Of a stretch of DNA of 64,000 nucleotides, positions 8,679 through 16,747 are shown piece by piece. The notes under the pieces were generated by a model, which was not told where the DNA came from, did not search any database, and saw only the letters and a program-made list of their open reading frames with translations. The first letter of the stretch is position 1, and each line of letters starts with the position of its first letter. This DNA is from Anaerolentibacter hominis (GTDB lineage: Bacteria > Bacillota > Clostridia > Lachnospirales > Lachnospiraceae). The position numbers and the translations under genes are program-made. Location of the stretch: positions 1,364,001-1,428,000 of the forward strand of contig NZ_JAWDIX010000001.1 of the NCBI RefSeq assembly GCF_032380675.1, read 5' to 3'.

Positions 8679-8743
8679 ACTCCCACCTCTATAGGTGGTG
8701 AGTAAATAACAAATTCGTCTTGGAAGTACGCCGAGGCGTACTT
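8679..8743. repeat. Two adjacent palindromes between truB and ribF, possible mobile-element remnant
   Basis: The first stem is ACTC-CCACCT/AGGTGG-GAGT (8679-8703, one bulged base, loop CTAT). The second is AAGTACGCC/GGCGTACTT (8724-8743, two-base gap). The 128-base truB-ribF gap holds no gene or T-tract terminator. Closely spaced imperfect palindromes like these occur at ends of IS200/IS605-type elements and in their short non-coding derivatives, but no transposase is present. The origin is inferred. Confidence 0.5.
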
Positions 8744-8794
8744 GAACATAGACGGTGCAATGATATACTGATACGCGGCAAAGAGGAATGGAAG

Positions 8795-9730
8795 ATGAAG
8801 CACATAATCGGCACAACGGATTTTCAACTTCATAACAGCGCAATCTCTCTGGGCAAGTTTGACGGAATCCATATCGGTCATCAAAAGCTCATGCACGAGA
8901 TATGCAAAGAGCAGAATGGGCTGAATCCTGCTGTGTTCACCTTTGATCTGAGGGATATCAAAATAAACCCGATTTATACAGAGGAAGAGCGGATTCAGAA
9001 ATTTAAAAGACTTGGTATCAGGACTGTAGTATCCTATCCTTTTAATGAAGCGGTGATGAAGCTGGAGCCCAGAGAATTTATCCGGAATGTGCTTGTGGGA
9101 CGGATGGACGCGAAGAAAATTGTAGTCGGAGAGGATTTCCACTTCGGCCATAACCGGAAAGGGGATACAGCACTGCTTCGCCAGTGTGCCGGCGAGTTTG
9201 GTTTTGAACTGATTTCCATGAAAAAGCTGTCTTATGACGGTACCGTGGTGAGCAGTACCAGAATCAGGGAAGAACTGCAAAACGGCAGGATTGATCTGGT
9301 GAATGAGATGCTGGGAGAACCCTATTATATTTACGGGACTGTTGTACATGGCCGGCATATCGGAAAAAAGATTTTTCATATGCCTACCATCAACCTGCTC
9401 ATACCGGAACATAAGCTGCTGCCTCCCTTTGGCGTTTATGCTTCCCTGACCCGCATCGAGGGAAAGACGTATGAAGGGGTTACCAATCTGGGCCGGAAAC
9501 CTACGGTGGAAGGAGAAAATCCGGTTGGGGCGGAAACCTATCTGTTCGATACGGAGGAAGACCTGTATGGAAAACAGGCGTCGGTATCTTTGCTTTCCTT
9601 TCAGAGAAAGGAGAGAAGGTTCCCTTCTCTGGAGGCGTTGAAAGAACAGATCCAGCGCGATACCGGACAAGCCCGGGAATATTTTAAGACAAATAAAGCA
9701 AAAGAAAGCGTCGGGCTCAGAAATTTCTGA
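8795..9730 (+). CDS. ribF: Bifunctional riboflavin kinase / FAD synthetase RibF
   Basis: RibF phosphorylates riboflavin to FMN and adenylylates FMN to FAD. The 311-residue protein has an N-terminal nucleotidyltransferase domain with SLGKFDGIHIGHQKLM at about 20-35 (HIGH-type) and VVGEDFHFGHNRKGD, and a C-terminal kinase domain with GRHIGKKIFHMPTINLL and GVTNLGRKPTV. Its start is ATG 8795 after AGAGGAATGG; an in-frame extension to 8720 reads through the palindromes. The stop lies inside the following terminator stem. No FMN riboswitch is visible upstream. Confidence 0.94.
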   Translation: MKHIIGTTDFQLHNSAISLGKFDGIHIGHQKLMHEICKEQNGLNPAVFTFDLRDIKINPIYTEEERIQKFKRLGIRTVVSYPFNEAVMKLEPREFIRNVLVGRMDAKKIVVGEDFHFGHNRKGDTALLRQCAGEFGFELISMKKLSYDGTVVSSTRIREELQNGRIDLVNEMLGEPYYIYGTVVHGRHIGKKIFHMPTINLLIPEHKLLPPFGVYASLTRIEGKTYEGVTNLGRKPTVEGENPVGAETYLFDTEEDLYGKQASVSLLSFQRKERRFPSLEALKEQIQRDTGQAREYFKTNKAKESVGLRNF

Positions 9731-9743
9731 ACCGACGCTTTTT
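9705..9743 (+). terminator. Intrinsic terminator overlapping the end of ribF
   Basis: The stem pairs AAAGCGTCGG (9705-9714) with CCGACGCTTT (9732-9741) followed by a T run. The intervening TCAGAAATTTCTGA is itself palindromic, so the hairpin extends. The last eight ribF codons and its TGA stop (9728-9730) are inside the structure. Confidence 0.88.
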
Positions 9744-9866
9744 CATCCCAAAGGAAACTTCGTTTCCTTTGGGATGAAAACCCTCCGGGGGATCGCACTG
9801 CGGCGGAAAGGAATCGTGTTGCCTGAGCAACCCGCCGCAGGCGGAGAATCCCGCTTGCGGGATTCT
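9740..9866. repeat. Mosaic of three nested perfect hairpins, probable dispersed repeat
   Basis: Three structures follow one another. The first is a 19-bp perfect stem (9740-9758 with 9762-9780, loop TTC). The second pairs CTGCGGCGG (9798-9806) with CCGCCGCAG (9832-9840) and encloses GTTGC/GCAAC (9818-9831). The third pairs AGAATCCCGC (9845-9854) with GCGGGATTCT (9857-9866). There is no coding sequence. The region separates convergent ribF and the MocR-type gene. None has a good U tract for leftward transcription, so they are not ordinary terminators. Confidence 0.8.
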
Positions 9867-9910
9867 TTGTTCCTATAATCTGCAGGGACAAAGCGGGCAA
9901 GCCGTGTTTG

Positions 9911-11326
9911 TTAGGAAATGGGAAACCAGGGAAGCATAAGGTTATAAAGACGCCTGATCCCTTCGTCAATTTTATCTGCCGGAAGATTTGCGTACCCCAT
10001 GAGCAGGGTAACAACACCGGATGCTGTGTCTCTGGCCGGGCGTATCCGATGATCATTTAAACCATACAGGCGTATGCCGGCGTTCAGAGCCTGCTTGCGC
10101 AGTTCTTTTTCCGGCAGAGAGACCGAAAAGGAGGCCGTCAGGTGAAGTCCGGCATGACCGCCTTGAATCTGTACATGGTTTCCAAAGCACTTCATTGCAT
10201 GGAGCATGGCGTCGTGTTTGGCACCGTAAATCTTCCTCATGCGGTTGATATGCCGCTCAAAATAACCGTCCGAGAGGAAGCGCTGAAGTATCTTCTGATC
10301 GATGCGGGATACTGTGCAGGAATAATAGCTGAATCGTTCCCGGTACACAGCCAGGAGAGACAGGGGCAGTACCATATAACCAACTCGGATCGCCGGTGCG
10401 ACGGCCCTGGAAAAGGTACCCAGATAGATGACTCTGCCGCTTGTATCCAATCCCTGGAGAGAAGAGAGCGGTTTTCCACGGTAGCGGAATTCGCTGTCGT
10501 GGTCATCCTCTATGATATAGCTGTCCGTCTCAGCGGCAAAGCGCAGCAATTCCAGACGGCGCTTGACAGACATTGATACTCCCATGGGAAATTGATGGGA
10601 AGGTGTGACATAGGTAAGCGTACAGGGCTCTTTTTTTAGACAGTCCACACGGATGCCGGAAGCGTCCAGGGGAACAGGGACCACGGGAATATGCAGTCCA
10701 TTAAAAATATGACAGGCCTGCATGTAAGCCGGGTCCTCCATTGCGACGGAAAGGCCCTCCGGAAACAGACGGACGAGAAGCTGGAGCAGATAGTCTGCAC
10801 CAGCTCCCACGATGATCTGTTCCATACGGCAGTGAACGCCCCTTGACTGATGCAGATATTCCATGATTGCCTGACGAAGCTCCCGATCGCCCTGGTTATC
10901 CCCCTGCAGAAACAAAGAATTATCTGTTTCCTGCAGCACCTCCCTGGCCAGCTTCCTCCATACGGATACCGGAAAGTGCTCCAGGTCCACCGAAAAGGGA
11001 GAAAAGTCAATTTCAGCGGCCGGTCCTGCAGGGGGAGCCGATGAAGCTGGTTGCGGACCTGTATTTTGCAGGTGGAGCAGTGCTGCAACTTCACTGACAA
11101 AATAGCCGGATTTGGGAACCGCCTCAATATACCCTTCCGAGAGCAGATGGGCATAGGCCAGGTCTACCGTATTGCGGCTGACCTGCAGATGGGATGCGAG
11201 GCTGCGGGTGGAAGGAAGCTTCATTCTGCACGGGTAAACACCGGCACGTATTTCCTCCCGGAGAAACAGATAGATCTGTTCATAGAGAGGGATGCCGGTG
11301 CCGGGATTTAAGGGAATGGTAATCAT
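9911..11326 (-). CDS. MocR-family (GntR/aminotransferase-like) regulator with atypical cofactor site
   Basis: The 471-residue protein has an N-terminal winged-helix GntR domain (about 1-78, KLPSTRSLASHLQVSRNTVD) and a C-terminal fold-type I aminotransferase-like domain. MocR regulators usually bind pyridoxal 5'-phosphate through a Lys in GTFSK. Here the text reads GTFSRAVAPAIRVGYM, with Arg307 (AGG, 10406-10408). The usual EDDYDSEFRY reads EDDHDSEFRY (His276). It may therefore bind PLP non-covalently, bind another ligand, or be ligand-independent. The ATG at 11326 lies three bases after the cyclophilin stop, so the two genes are probably co-transcribed. No target is evident. Confidence 0.88.
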   Translation of the reverse strand: MITIPLNPGTGIPLYEQIYLFLREEIRAGVYPCRMKLPSTRSLASHLQVSRNTVDLAYAHLLSEGYIEAVPKSGYFVSEVAALLHLQNTGPQPASSAPPAGPAAEIDFSPFSVDLEHFPVSVWRKLAREVLQETDNSLFLQGDNQGDRELRQAIMEYLHQSRGVHCRMEQIIVGAGADYLLQLLVRLFPEGLSVAMEDPAYMQACHIFNGLHIPVVPVPLDASGIRVDCLKKEPCTLTYVTPSHQFPMGVSMSVKRRLELLRFAAETDSYIIEDDHDSEFRYRGKPLSSLQGLDTSGRVIYLGTFSRAVAPAIRVGYMVLPLSLLAVYRERFSYYSCTVSRIDQKILQRFLSDGYFERHINRMRKIYGAKHDAMLHAMKCFGNHVQIQGGHAGLHLTASFSVSLPEKELRKQALNAGIRLYGLNDHRIRPARDTASGVVTLLMGYANLPADKIDEGIRRLYNLMLPWFPIS

Positions 11327-11329
11327 ATT

Positions 11330-11854
11330 CTAAACGGTTTCGGGCTGAGGATAATTCTCTCCGAACAGTTCAACCGTCACCTTTTTCATGACCTGAGGTG
11401 TGCGGGGGCGATCGGAATAATCGGTAGAAACAGCCGCAATCTCATCAACCACGTCCATTCCTTCAGTTACCTTGCCGAAAGCGGCGTAAGCGCCGTCTAA
11501 GTGGGGCGCATCCTTATGCATGATAAAAAATTGAGACCCTGCGGAATCGGGCATTGCGGAGCGTGCCATAGACAGTACACCTGCAGAATGTTTCAGTGTA
11601 TTGGAAAAACGGTTTTGGGAAAATTCACCGCGGATTGCATATCCGGGACCGCCCATGCCGGAACCCTCCGGACAGCCGCCCTGGATCATAAAGCCGGGGA
11701 TAACCCTGTGAAAGATCAGACCGTCATAAAAGCCCTTCTGAATCAGGGAGATAAAGTTGTTTACCGTGTTAGGGGCAATCTCCGGGTACAGCTCTGCTTT
11801 GATCTGTTTTCCGTTTTCCATTTCAATTGTTACAACTGGGTTTGTTTTAGACAT
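11330..11854 (-). CDS. Cyclophilin-type peptidyl-prolyl cis-trans isomerase
   Basis: Cyclophilins isomerise Xaa-Pro bonds and assist folding. The protein has 174 residues and no signal peptide, so it is probably cytoplasmic. Active-site segments are FHRVIPGFMIQGG (about 47-59) and SQFFIMHKDAPHLDGAYAAF (about 107-126). The start is ATG 11854, with AAGGAAG ten bases before; a longer frame to 12016 would overlap a hairpin region and has no site. It precedes the MocR-type gene on the same strand. Confidence 0.93.
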   Translation of the reverse strand: MSKTNPVVTIEMENGKQIKAELYPEIAPNTVNNFISLIQKGFYDGLIFHRVIPGFMIQGGCPEGSGMGGPGYAIRGEFSQNRFSNTLKHSAGVLSMARSAMPDSAGSQFFIMHKDAPHLDGAYAAFGKVTEGMDVVDEIAAVSTDYSDRPRTPQVMKKVTVELFGENYPQPETV

Positions 11855-11898
11855 AATACATCTTCCTTTCAAAAAGTATATTAAAAATAGTGTTCCTA

Positions 11899-12000
11899 TG
11901 CTATAATATCGAATGGTATTACAGCAGGAGAAGCCGCAGTGCGATCCTGTCAGGATAGCTTCTTTCATCACAGGGCAAGGATCTTTAAACTTTCCCGTGT
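11899..12000. other. Non-coding stretch with an outward-facing -10 element and a bulged hairpin
   Basis: An extended -10 (TGC-TATAAT, 11899-11907) faces right, toward the antisense side of the tRNA gene and polA, without a clear -35 box. Just downstream, GAAGC and GCTTC enclose ATCCT-GTC-AGGAT, a two-part stem. No reading frame fits a gene. It may be the leader of a polA transcript or simply cyclophilin upstream DNA. Confidence 0.3.
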
Positions 12001-12008
12001 AATGAAAG

Positions 12009-12036
12009 AAAGACATTCGGATCTCCGAATGTCTTT
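12009..12036 (-). terminator. Terminator hairpin of the tRNA-Leu gene
   Basis: AAAGACATTCGG and CCGAATGTCTTT form a perfect 12-bp stem with a four-base loop (ATCT), beginning five bases after the tRNA 3' end. On the minus strand it is followed by CTTTCATT, a modest U tract. Confidence 0.7.
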
Positions 12037-12041
12037 CAGCG

Positions 12042-12124
12042 TGCGGATGGAGGGACTTGAACCCTCACGAGGTCGCCCCCGTCAGATTTTGAGTCTGATG
12101 CGTCTGCCATTCCGCCACATCCGC
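12042..12124 (-). tRNA. tRNA-Leu (anticodon CAA)
   Basis: On the minus strand the acceptor arms GCGGATG (12118-12124) and CATCCGC (12043-12049) pair, with discriminator A at 12042. The anticodon stem TCAGA/TCTGA encloses loop CTCAAAA, giving anticodon CAA, which reads UUG. A long variable arm (GGGGGCGACCTC) identifies a class II leucine tRNA, and the T arm contains GGTTCAAGTCC. CCA is not encoded. Confidence 0.95.
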
Positions 12125-12143
12125 GTGGTTCATAGCAATGGTT

Positions 12144-12172
12144 ATGATAACACACTTGGATTCAGATTGCAA
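12144..12172 (-). promoter_or_regulatory. Sigma-A promoter of tRNA-Leu
   Basis: On the minus strand TTGCAA (12172-12167) and TATCAT (12149-12144) are 17 bases apart. Initiation would be near 12137, about 13 bases before the mature tRNA 5' end. Confidence 0.65.
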
Positions 12173-12202
12173 GACCCAAGATTCAGATAAAAAGGAGAAA
12201 TT

Positions 12203-14845
12203 ATGGAGTCAAAAATAGTATTAATTGATGGTCACAGTATCTTAAACAGGGCCTTTTACGGAGTACCGGAACTCACCAACAGCGAGGGCCTTCACACCAA
12301 TGCGGTGTATGGTTTTCTGAATATCATGTTTAAAATTCTGGAGGAGGAAAAACCGGAATATCTGACGGTTGCTTTTGATGTGAAAGACCCTACCTTCCGC
12401 CACAAAATGTTTGCGGAGTACAAAGGGACCAGAAAACCCATGCCGGACGCCCTGCATGAGCAGGTGCCCGTGATGAAAGAGGTCCTGCATGCCATGGGAA
12501 TCCGTACGGTAGAGATGCCGGGCCTGGAGGCAGACGATATTCTCGGGACACTGGCCAGACAGGCTGAGGGCAAAGGATATAAGGTTTCCCTTGTCTCAGG
12601 AGACCGGGATCTGCTGCAGCTGGCATCGGAAAAGATAAAGATCCGTATACCAAAGACCAGAAGTACCGGGACGGAAGTAGAGGATTATAATACAAAAGAG
12701 GTTGTAGAAAAATATGGCGTAACGCCGGAACAGATCATAGATCTAAAGGGACTGATGGGGGATGCTTCTGACAATATCCCCGGGGTGCCGGGGATCGGGG
12801 AGAAAACGGCGTCCAAGATAGTGGCCCAGTTTCACTCTATTGAGGAAGCATATGAACATCTGGAAGAGGTGAAGCCTCCAAAGGCCAGGGAAGCCCTCAG
12901 AAATAATCATGAGCAGGCTCTGCTGTCCAAAACCCTTGCTACCATCAAGACAGACTGCGATCTGAACTTTGAGGTGGAGGATGGAAGAATCACAGATTTT
13001 TATAATGAAGCTTCTTTCGGCTGGTTCCAGAAGCTGGAATTTAAAAGCTTCCTCAGCCGCTTTACAGAGGATATGACAAGAAATGAGTCACTGGAAGAGA
13101 ATTTTGAGACGATTTCTGAACCGGAGAACATACAGTCCGTGTTTGAGGAAGCCCTGGGAGAAAAAGAAGCGGTTGGACTGTTTATACCGGTACAGGAAAA
13201 AGATGTGCTGGGGGTCGCTCTCTCCCTTACTGGACGTACGGTATTTATACCGGCAGGAGGTGAAGTGACGGGCGCATACTTGACGGAACGTCTTACGGCC
13301 CTCCTGGAAAATCGTATTACCTTCTCGATGCCGGATGTGAAATCGGCCCTTCCTTATTTGAATACGGACCGGATGGAATCGTTCTTTGACTGCGGGGTGG
13401 CGGCCTATCTGCTTAACCCTATCAAATCGACTTATTTCTGCGAGGATATGGCAAACGACTATCTGAATTTTTCCGTTCCTTCCTATTCTAATCTGTTTGG
13501 AAAGGAAAAACCGGCTCAGGTATTGGCTGGTCGTCCGGATGAGGCTGCCCGCTATTTTTGTTATCAGGCATATACGGCGGCCAGGCTGGCTCCCGTGCTG
13601 ACGAAACGGCTGGACGCGGAAGGCATGGAAGCTCTGTTTAGGGAAATCGAGATGCCGCTTGTCCTCGCCCTTTATGAGCTGGAACAGCGTGGCATTCGGG
13701 TAAAACGGGAAGAATTGAGCGAATACGGAGCGCAGCTTACCGGCAGAATCTTGGAGCTGGAACAGGAAATTTACGGTATGGTAGGCGAGGAATTTAATAT
13801 CAATTCACCCAAGCAGCTGGGTGTGATCCTTTTTGATAAGCTGGGACTGCCCTTTGCAAAGAAAACAAAGACAGGCTATTCCACTTCGGCCGATATACTG
13901 GAGAAGCTTAAATGCGAACATCCGGTTATCGGGCTGATCCTGGAGTACCGGCAGCTGACTAAATTAAAGTCCACGTATGCGGATGGGCTGGCGGCCTATA
14001 TCAATCCGTCTGATCAACGGATTCACGGCACGTTCAACCAGACGATCACGGCTACCGGCCGGCTGAGCAGCACCGAGCCCAATCTGCAGAATATACCGAT
14101 CCGCATGGAGCTGGGACGGCAGATCAGAAAGGTATTTGTGCCGGAGGATGGCTATGTGTTCCTGGATGCGGACTATTCTCAGATTGAACTGCGTGTTCTG
14201 GCCCACATGTCGGGGGATGAGGCGCTGATCGAAGCCTACAGACAGGATCAGGATATCCATCGGATCACCGCTTCCAAGGTATTTCATATGCCGCTGGAGG
14301 AAGTCACCGATGCCCAGAGACGGAACGCAAAGGCGGTCAATTTCGGGATTGTGTATGGAATCAGCTCCTTCGGCCTTGGCCAGGATCTGGGGATCACTAG
14401 AAAGGAAGCGGAGCGCTATATTGACAATTATTTTAAAACGTATCCCAAGGTAAAGGAATTCCTGGACGGACTGGTAAAGGAAGGCAAAGAAAAGGGCTGC
14501 GTCTACTCCATGTTTCACCGGAAGAGACCAATCCCGGAACTTTCTTCCGGGAATTTCATGCAGCGATCCTTCGGCGAACGGGTGGCGATGAATTCCCCGA
14601 TCCAGGGTACGGCAGCAGATATTATTAAAATAGCCATGATCCGGGTAAATGACCGTCTGAAAGAAAAACAGATGAAGTCCAGGCTGATCCTGCAGGTACA
14701 CGATGAGCTTCTGGTGGAAACCCATCGTTGTGAAATTGATCTGGTGCGGTCGATTCTTCTGGAGGAGATGGAACATGCGGCGGATCTTAAGGTTCCTTTG
14801 ATTGTGGAAGTAAGCCAGGGGGATAACTGGTATGAAGCTAAGTAA
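12203..14845 (+). CDS. polA: DNA polymerase I
   Basis: The 880-residue protein has an N-terminal 5'-nuclease domain (about 1-290; DGHSILNRAFYG, GDRDLLQLAS and SDNIPGVPGIGEKTA) and a C-terminal polymerase domain with motif A DADYSQIELR, motif B RRNAKAVNFGIVYG and motif C QVHDELL. The middle domain (about 310-470) lacks the Asp-x-Glu and other acidic residues needed for 3'-5' proofreading, as in many Gram-positive Pol I enzymes. The start is ATG 12203 after AAGGAG. It functions in Okazaki fragment processing and repair, and overlaps coaE by 14 bases. Confidence 0.97.
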   Translation: MESKIVLIDGHSILNRAFYGVPELTNSEGLHTNAVYGFLNIMFKILEEEKPEYLTVAFDVKDPTFRHKMFAEYKGTRKPMPDALHEQVPVMKEVLHAMGIRTVEMPGLEADDILGTLARQAEGKGYKVSLVSGDRDLLQLASEKIKIRIPKTRSTGTEVEDYNTKEVVEKYGVTPEQIIDLKGLMGDASDNIPGVPGIGEKTASKIVAQFHSIEEAYEHLEEVKPPKAREALRNNHEQALLSKTLATIKTDCDLNFEVEDGRITDFYNEASFGWFQKLEFKSFLSRFTEDMTRNESLEENFETISEPENIQSVFEEALGEKEAVGLFIPVQEKDVLGVALSLTGRTVFIPAGGEVTGAYLTERLTALLENRITFSMPDVKSALPYLNTDRMESFFDCGVAAYLLNPIKSTYFCEDMANDYLNFSVPSYSNLFGKEKPAQVLAGRPDEAARYFCYQAYTAARLAPVLTKRLDAEGMEALFREIEMPLVLALYELEQRGIRVKREELSEYGAQLTGRILELEQEIYGMVGEEFNINSPKQLGVILFDKLGLPFAKKTKTGYSTSADILEKLKCEHPVIGLILEYRQLTKLKSTYADGLAAYINPSDQRIHGTFNQTITATGRLSSTEPNLQNIPIRMELGRQIRKVFVPEDGYVFLDADYSQIELRVLAHMSGDEALIEAYRQDQDIHRITASKVFHMPLEEVTDAQRRNAKAVNFGIVYGISSFGLGQDLGITRKEAERYIDNYFKTYPKVKEFLDGLVKEGKEKGCVYSMFHRKRPIPELSSGNFMQRSFGERVAMNSPIQGTAADIIKIAMIRVNDRLKEKQMKSRLILQVHDELLVETHRCEIDLVRSILLEEMEHAADLKVPLIVEVSQGDNWYEAK

Positions 14846-15449
14846 GACAGATATGAAGGTGATCGGCCTGACCGGCAGCGTGGGCAGCGGGAAATCGACA
14901 GTGGCGGCAATTCTGCGTGACCAGTACGGTGCCTGCCTGCTGGCGGCGGATGAAATAGGAAGAAAGCTGATGGAGCCCGGCGAGATCAGCTACAGCAAAA
15001 TAGTGGAATATTTCGGGCCGGAGATCGTAAAGCCGGATAAGACGCTTAACCGGGCCAGACTTTCGGGCATTGTCTTCGGGGACAGGGAGAAGTTAAAAAA
15101 GCTGAACTCCTTTGTCCACCCATACGTTACGGAACAGATTCTGACCGGTCTGAAGGCGGCCGGAGAGTCCGGGAAGTACAGGCTGGCGGTGGTAGAGTCT
15201 GCCATCTTATTTGAGGTACATTATGAAGCATTCTGTGACGAAGTCTGGTATGTGTATGCTGACGGGGAGGCACAGAAGAGACGGCTGAAGGAATCCAGAG
15301 GATATACGGAGGATAAGATCAGGGCGGTTTTACAGAACCAGCCCTCCCCGGAAGAGTACCGGAAACACTGTGATTTTATGCTGGATAACAGCAAATCCTT
15401 AAGAGATTTGGAAAAAACTATTAAGAAATATTTTTGTGTAGATAATTGA
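14832..15449 (+). CDS. coaE: Dephospho-CoA kinase
   Basis: CoaE phosphorylates dephospho-CoA in the last step of coenzyme A synthesis. The 205-residue protein has a P-loop GSVGSGKST near residues 15-23, the substrate-binding AADEIGRKLMEPG, and the LAVVESAILFE core strand. The start ATG 14832 lies inside the end of polA and has AGGGGG upstream, so translation is probably coupled. The polA-coaE pairing is common in Clostridia. Confidence 0.93.
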   Translation: MKLSKTDMKVIGLTGSVGSGKSTVAAILRDQYGACLLAADEIGRKLMEPGEISYSKIVEYFGPEIVKPDKTLNRARLSGIVFGDREKLKKLNSFVHPYVTEQILTGLKAAGESGKYRLAVVESAILFEVHYEAFCDEVWYVYADGEAQKRRLKESRGYTEDKIRAVLQNQPSPEEYRKHCDFMLDNSKSLRDLEKTIKKYFCVDN

Positions 15450-15458
15450 AATCTGTTG

Positions 15459-15467
15459 TGCTATAAT
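15459..15467 (+). promoter_or_regulatory. Extended -10 promoter upstream of walJ-like gene
   Basis: TGC-TATAAT is a perfect extended -10 element, and no convincing -35 box lies 16-18 bases upstream. A leader hairpin with outer arms ACTTAA/TTAAGT and inner CGGA/TCCG (15494-15522) lies between the expected start and the ribosome binding site. Confidence 0.55.
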
Positions 15468-15543
15468 GACAACGTTATTATGGTAAAAATTTGACTTAAG
15501 GACGGACTTTCCGAAATTAAGTAAAGAAAGGCATGAGTATGAT

Positions 15544-16338
15544 ATGAAGTTTTGCAGTATAGCAAGCGGAAGCAGCGGCAACTGTATTTACGTGGGCTCG
15601 GAGAATACCCATGTGCTCGTGGACGTGGGCATCAGCGGAAAAAGAGTTGCAGGCGGGCTGGAACAGATTGAGGTCCGGCCGGATGAGCTGAGCGCTATCC
15701 TGATTACTCATGAACATACCGATCATATTTCCGGGCTTGGCGTTATGGCAAGAAAGTACCATATTCCGGTCTATGCCACCGCAGAGACCCTGGATGCGAT
15801 CCTTTCCACCAGGAGTATAGGCAGGATCGAGGAGAGTCTGCTCCACGATGTCCGGCCGGATGAGAAATTCTCACTGGGAGAATTTAAGATAGATCCCTTT
15901 TCCATTCCCCATGATGCTGCCAATCCGGTCTGTTACAGCCTGGAAGCGGGGAATCACAAAGTAGCGGTAGCTACTGATCTGGGACAGTATGACGACTATA
16001 TCGTCAAACATCTGGAGGGCGCTGAGATTTTACTTCTGGAGGCGAACCACGATATTAATATGCTGGAGGTCGGACCTTATCCCTATATGCTGAAGAAGCG
16101 GATTCTGGGTGAACGGGGTCATCTGAGCAATGATAATTCAGGACGGCTGATCTGCCGTTTGTTCAATGACAGCTTAAAATACGTCATCCTGGGACATTTG
16201 AGCAAAGAAAATAATTATCCCGCCCTGGCCTATGAGACGGTAAAATATGAATTGGGACAGGAACAGCCGGGTTACGAGATAACCTGCAAGATACAGGTTG
16301 CCAAGAGAGACGAACCGTCCCTTTTAATTACACTTTAG
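15544..16338 (+). CDS. Metallo-beta-lactamase-fold hydrolase, WalJ/YycJ family
   Basis: The 264-residue protein begins with the family's FCSIASGSSGNCIYVG and carries the metal-binding HEHTDHISG at about residues 57-65, further His at AHD-type positions (IPHDAAN, LLEANHD) and GHLSNDNSGR. WalJ-like proteins link cell wall metabolism and DNA replication in low-GC Gram-positives, and a 5'-3' exonuclease activity has been reported for relatives. Here it is not next to walRK, so the role rests on family only. The start is ATG 15544 after AAAGG. Confidence 0.85.
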   Translation: MKFCSIASGSSGNCIYVGSENTHVLVDVGISGKRVAGGLEQIEVRPDELSAILITHEHTDHISGLGVMARKYHIPVYATAETLDAILSTRSIGRIEESLLHDVRPDEKFSLGEFKIDPFSIPHDAANPVCYSLEAGNHKVAVATDLGQYDDYIVKHLEGAEILLLEANHDINMLEVGPYPYMLKKRILGERGHLSNDNSGRLICRLFNDSLKYVILGHLSKENNYPALAYETVKYELGQEQPGYEITCKIQVAKRDEPSLLITL

Positions 16339-16452
16339 AATGATCTGTGAGCTTCGTGGGAGAGATAGTCTTTCACTGAAAAGTTTACATAAAATAGAAA
16401 TTTGAAAAAGCCGGAAGCTTATCCGGCCGATACAGGAGGAGCAGGAAAACAG

Positions 16453-16725
16453 ATGAACAAGCTGATTATTACAGTGGTAGGGAAGGACAGTGTGGGGATT
16501 ATTGCCAAGGTATGTACCTATCTTTCCAATAACCGGGTCAATATTCTGGATATTTCTCAGACGATTGTCCAGGGATATTTTAATATGATGATGATAGTGG
16601 ACAGCAGCGCTGCCGAAAAAGACGTACATCTGCTGGCGGATGAGCTGGAGCAGATCGGCGGGGAAATCGGCGTAAGTATCCGTATGCAGCACGAAGACAT
16701 TTTTAATAAGATGCATCGAATCTGA
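16453..16725 (+). CDS. ACT domain protein, UPF0237 family
   Basis: The 90-residue protein is a single ACT domain (LIITVVGKDSVGIIAKVCTY at the start, NILDISQTIVQGYFNM in the middle), a fold that usually binds amino acids. ATG 16453 follows AGGAGGAGCAGG; an upstream extension to 16402 would read through a hairpin (GCCGGA/TCCGGC). It is 22 bases upstream of the UPF0210 gene. This gene pair is conserved in many Firmicutes, so the ACT protein probably senses a ligand for its partner. Confidence 0.87.
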   Translation: MNKLIITVVGKDSVGIIAKVCTYLSNNRVNILDISQTIVQGYFNMMMIVDSSAAEKDVHLLADELEQIGGEIGVSIRMQHEDIFNKMHRI

Positions 16726-16747
16726 TCCGGAGGGAGACTGACAGACA

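Noticed and set aside
8667..8794. FMN riboswitch upstream of ribF
   Set aside because: The gap is too short and lacks the conserved multi-stem sequence; only two simple palindromes are present.
8612..9670. Minus-strand open frame of 352 codons opposite ribF
   Set aside because: It is antisense to a clear RibF with all motifs and has no recognisable domain or start site.
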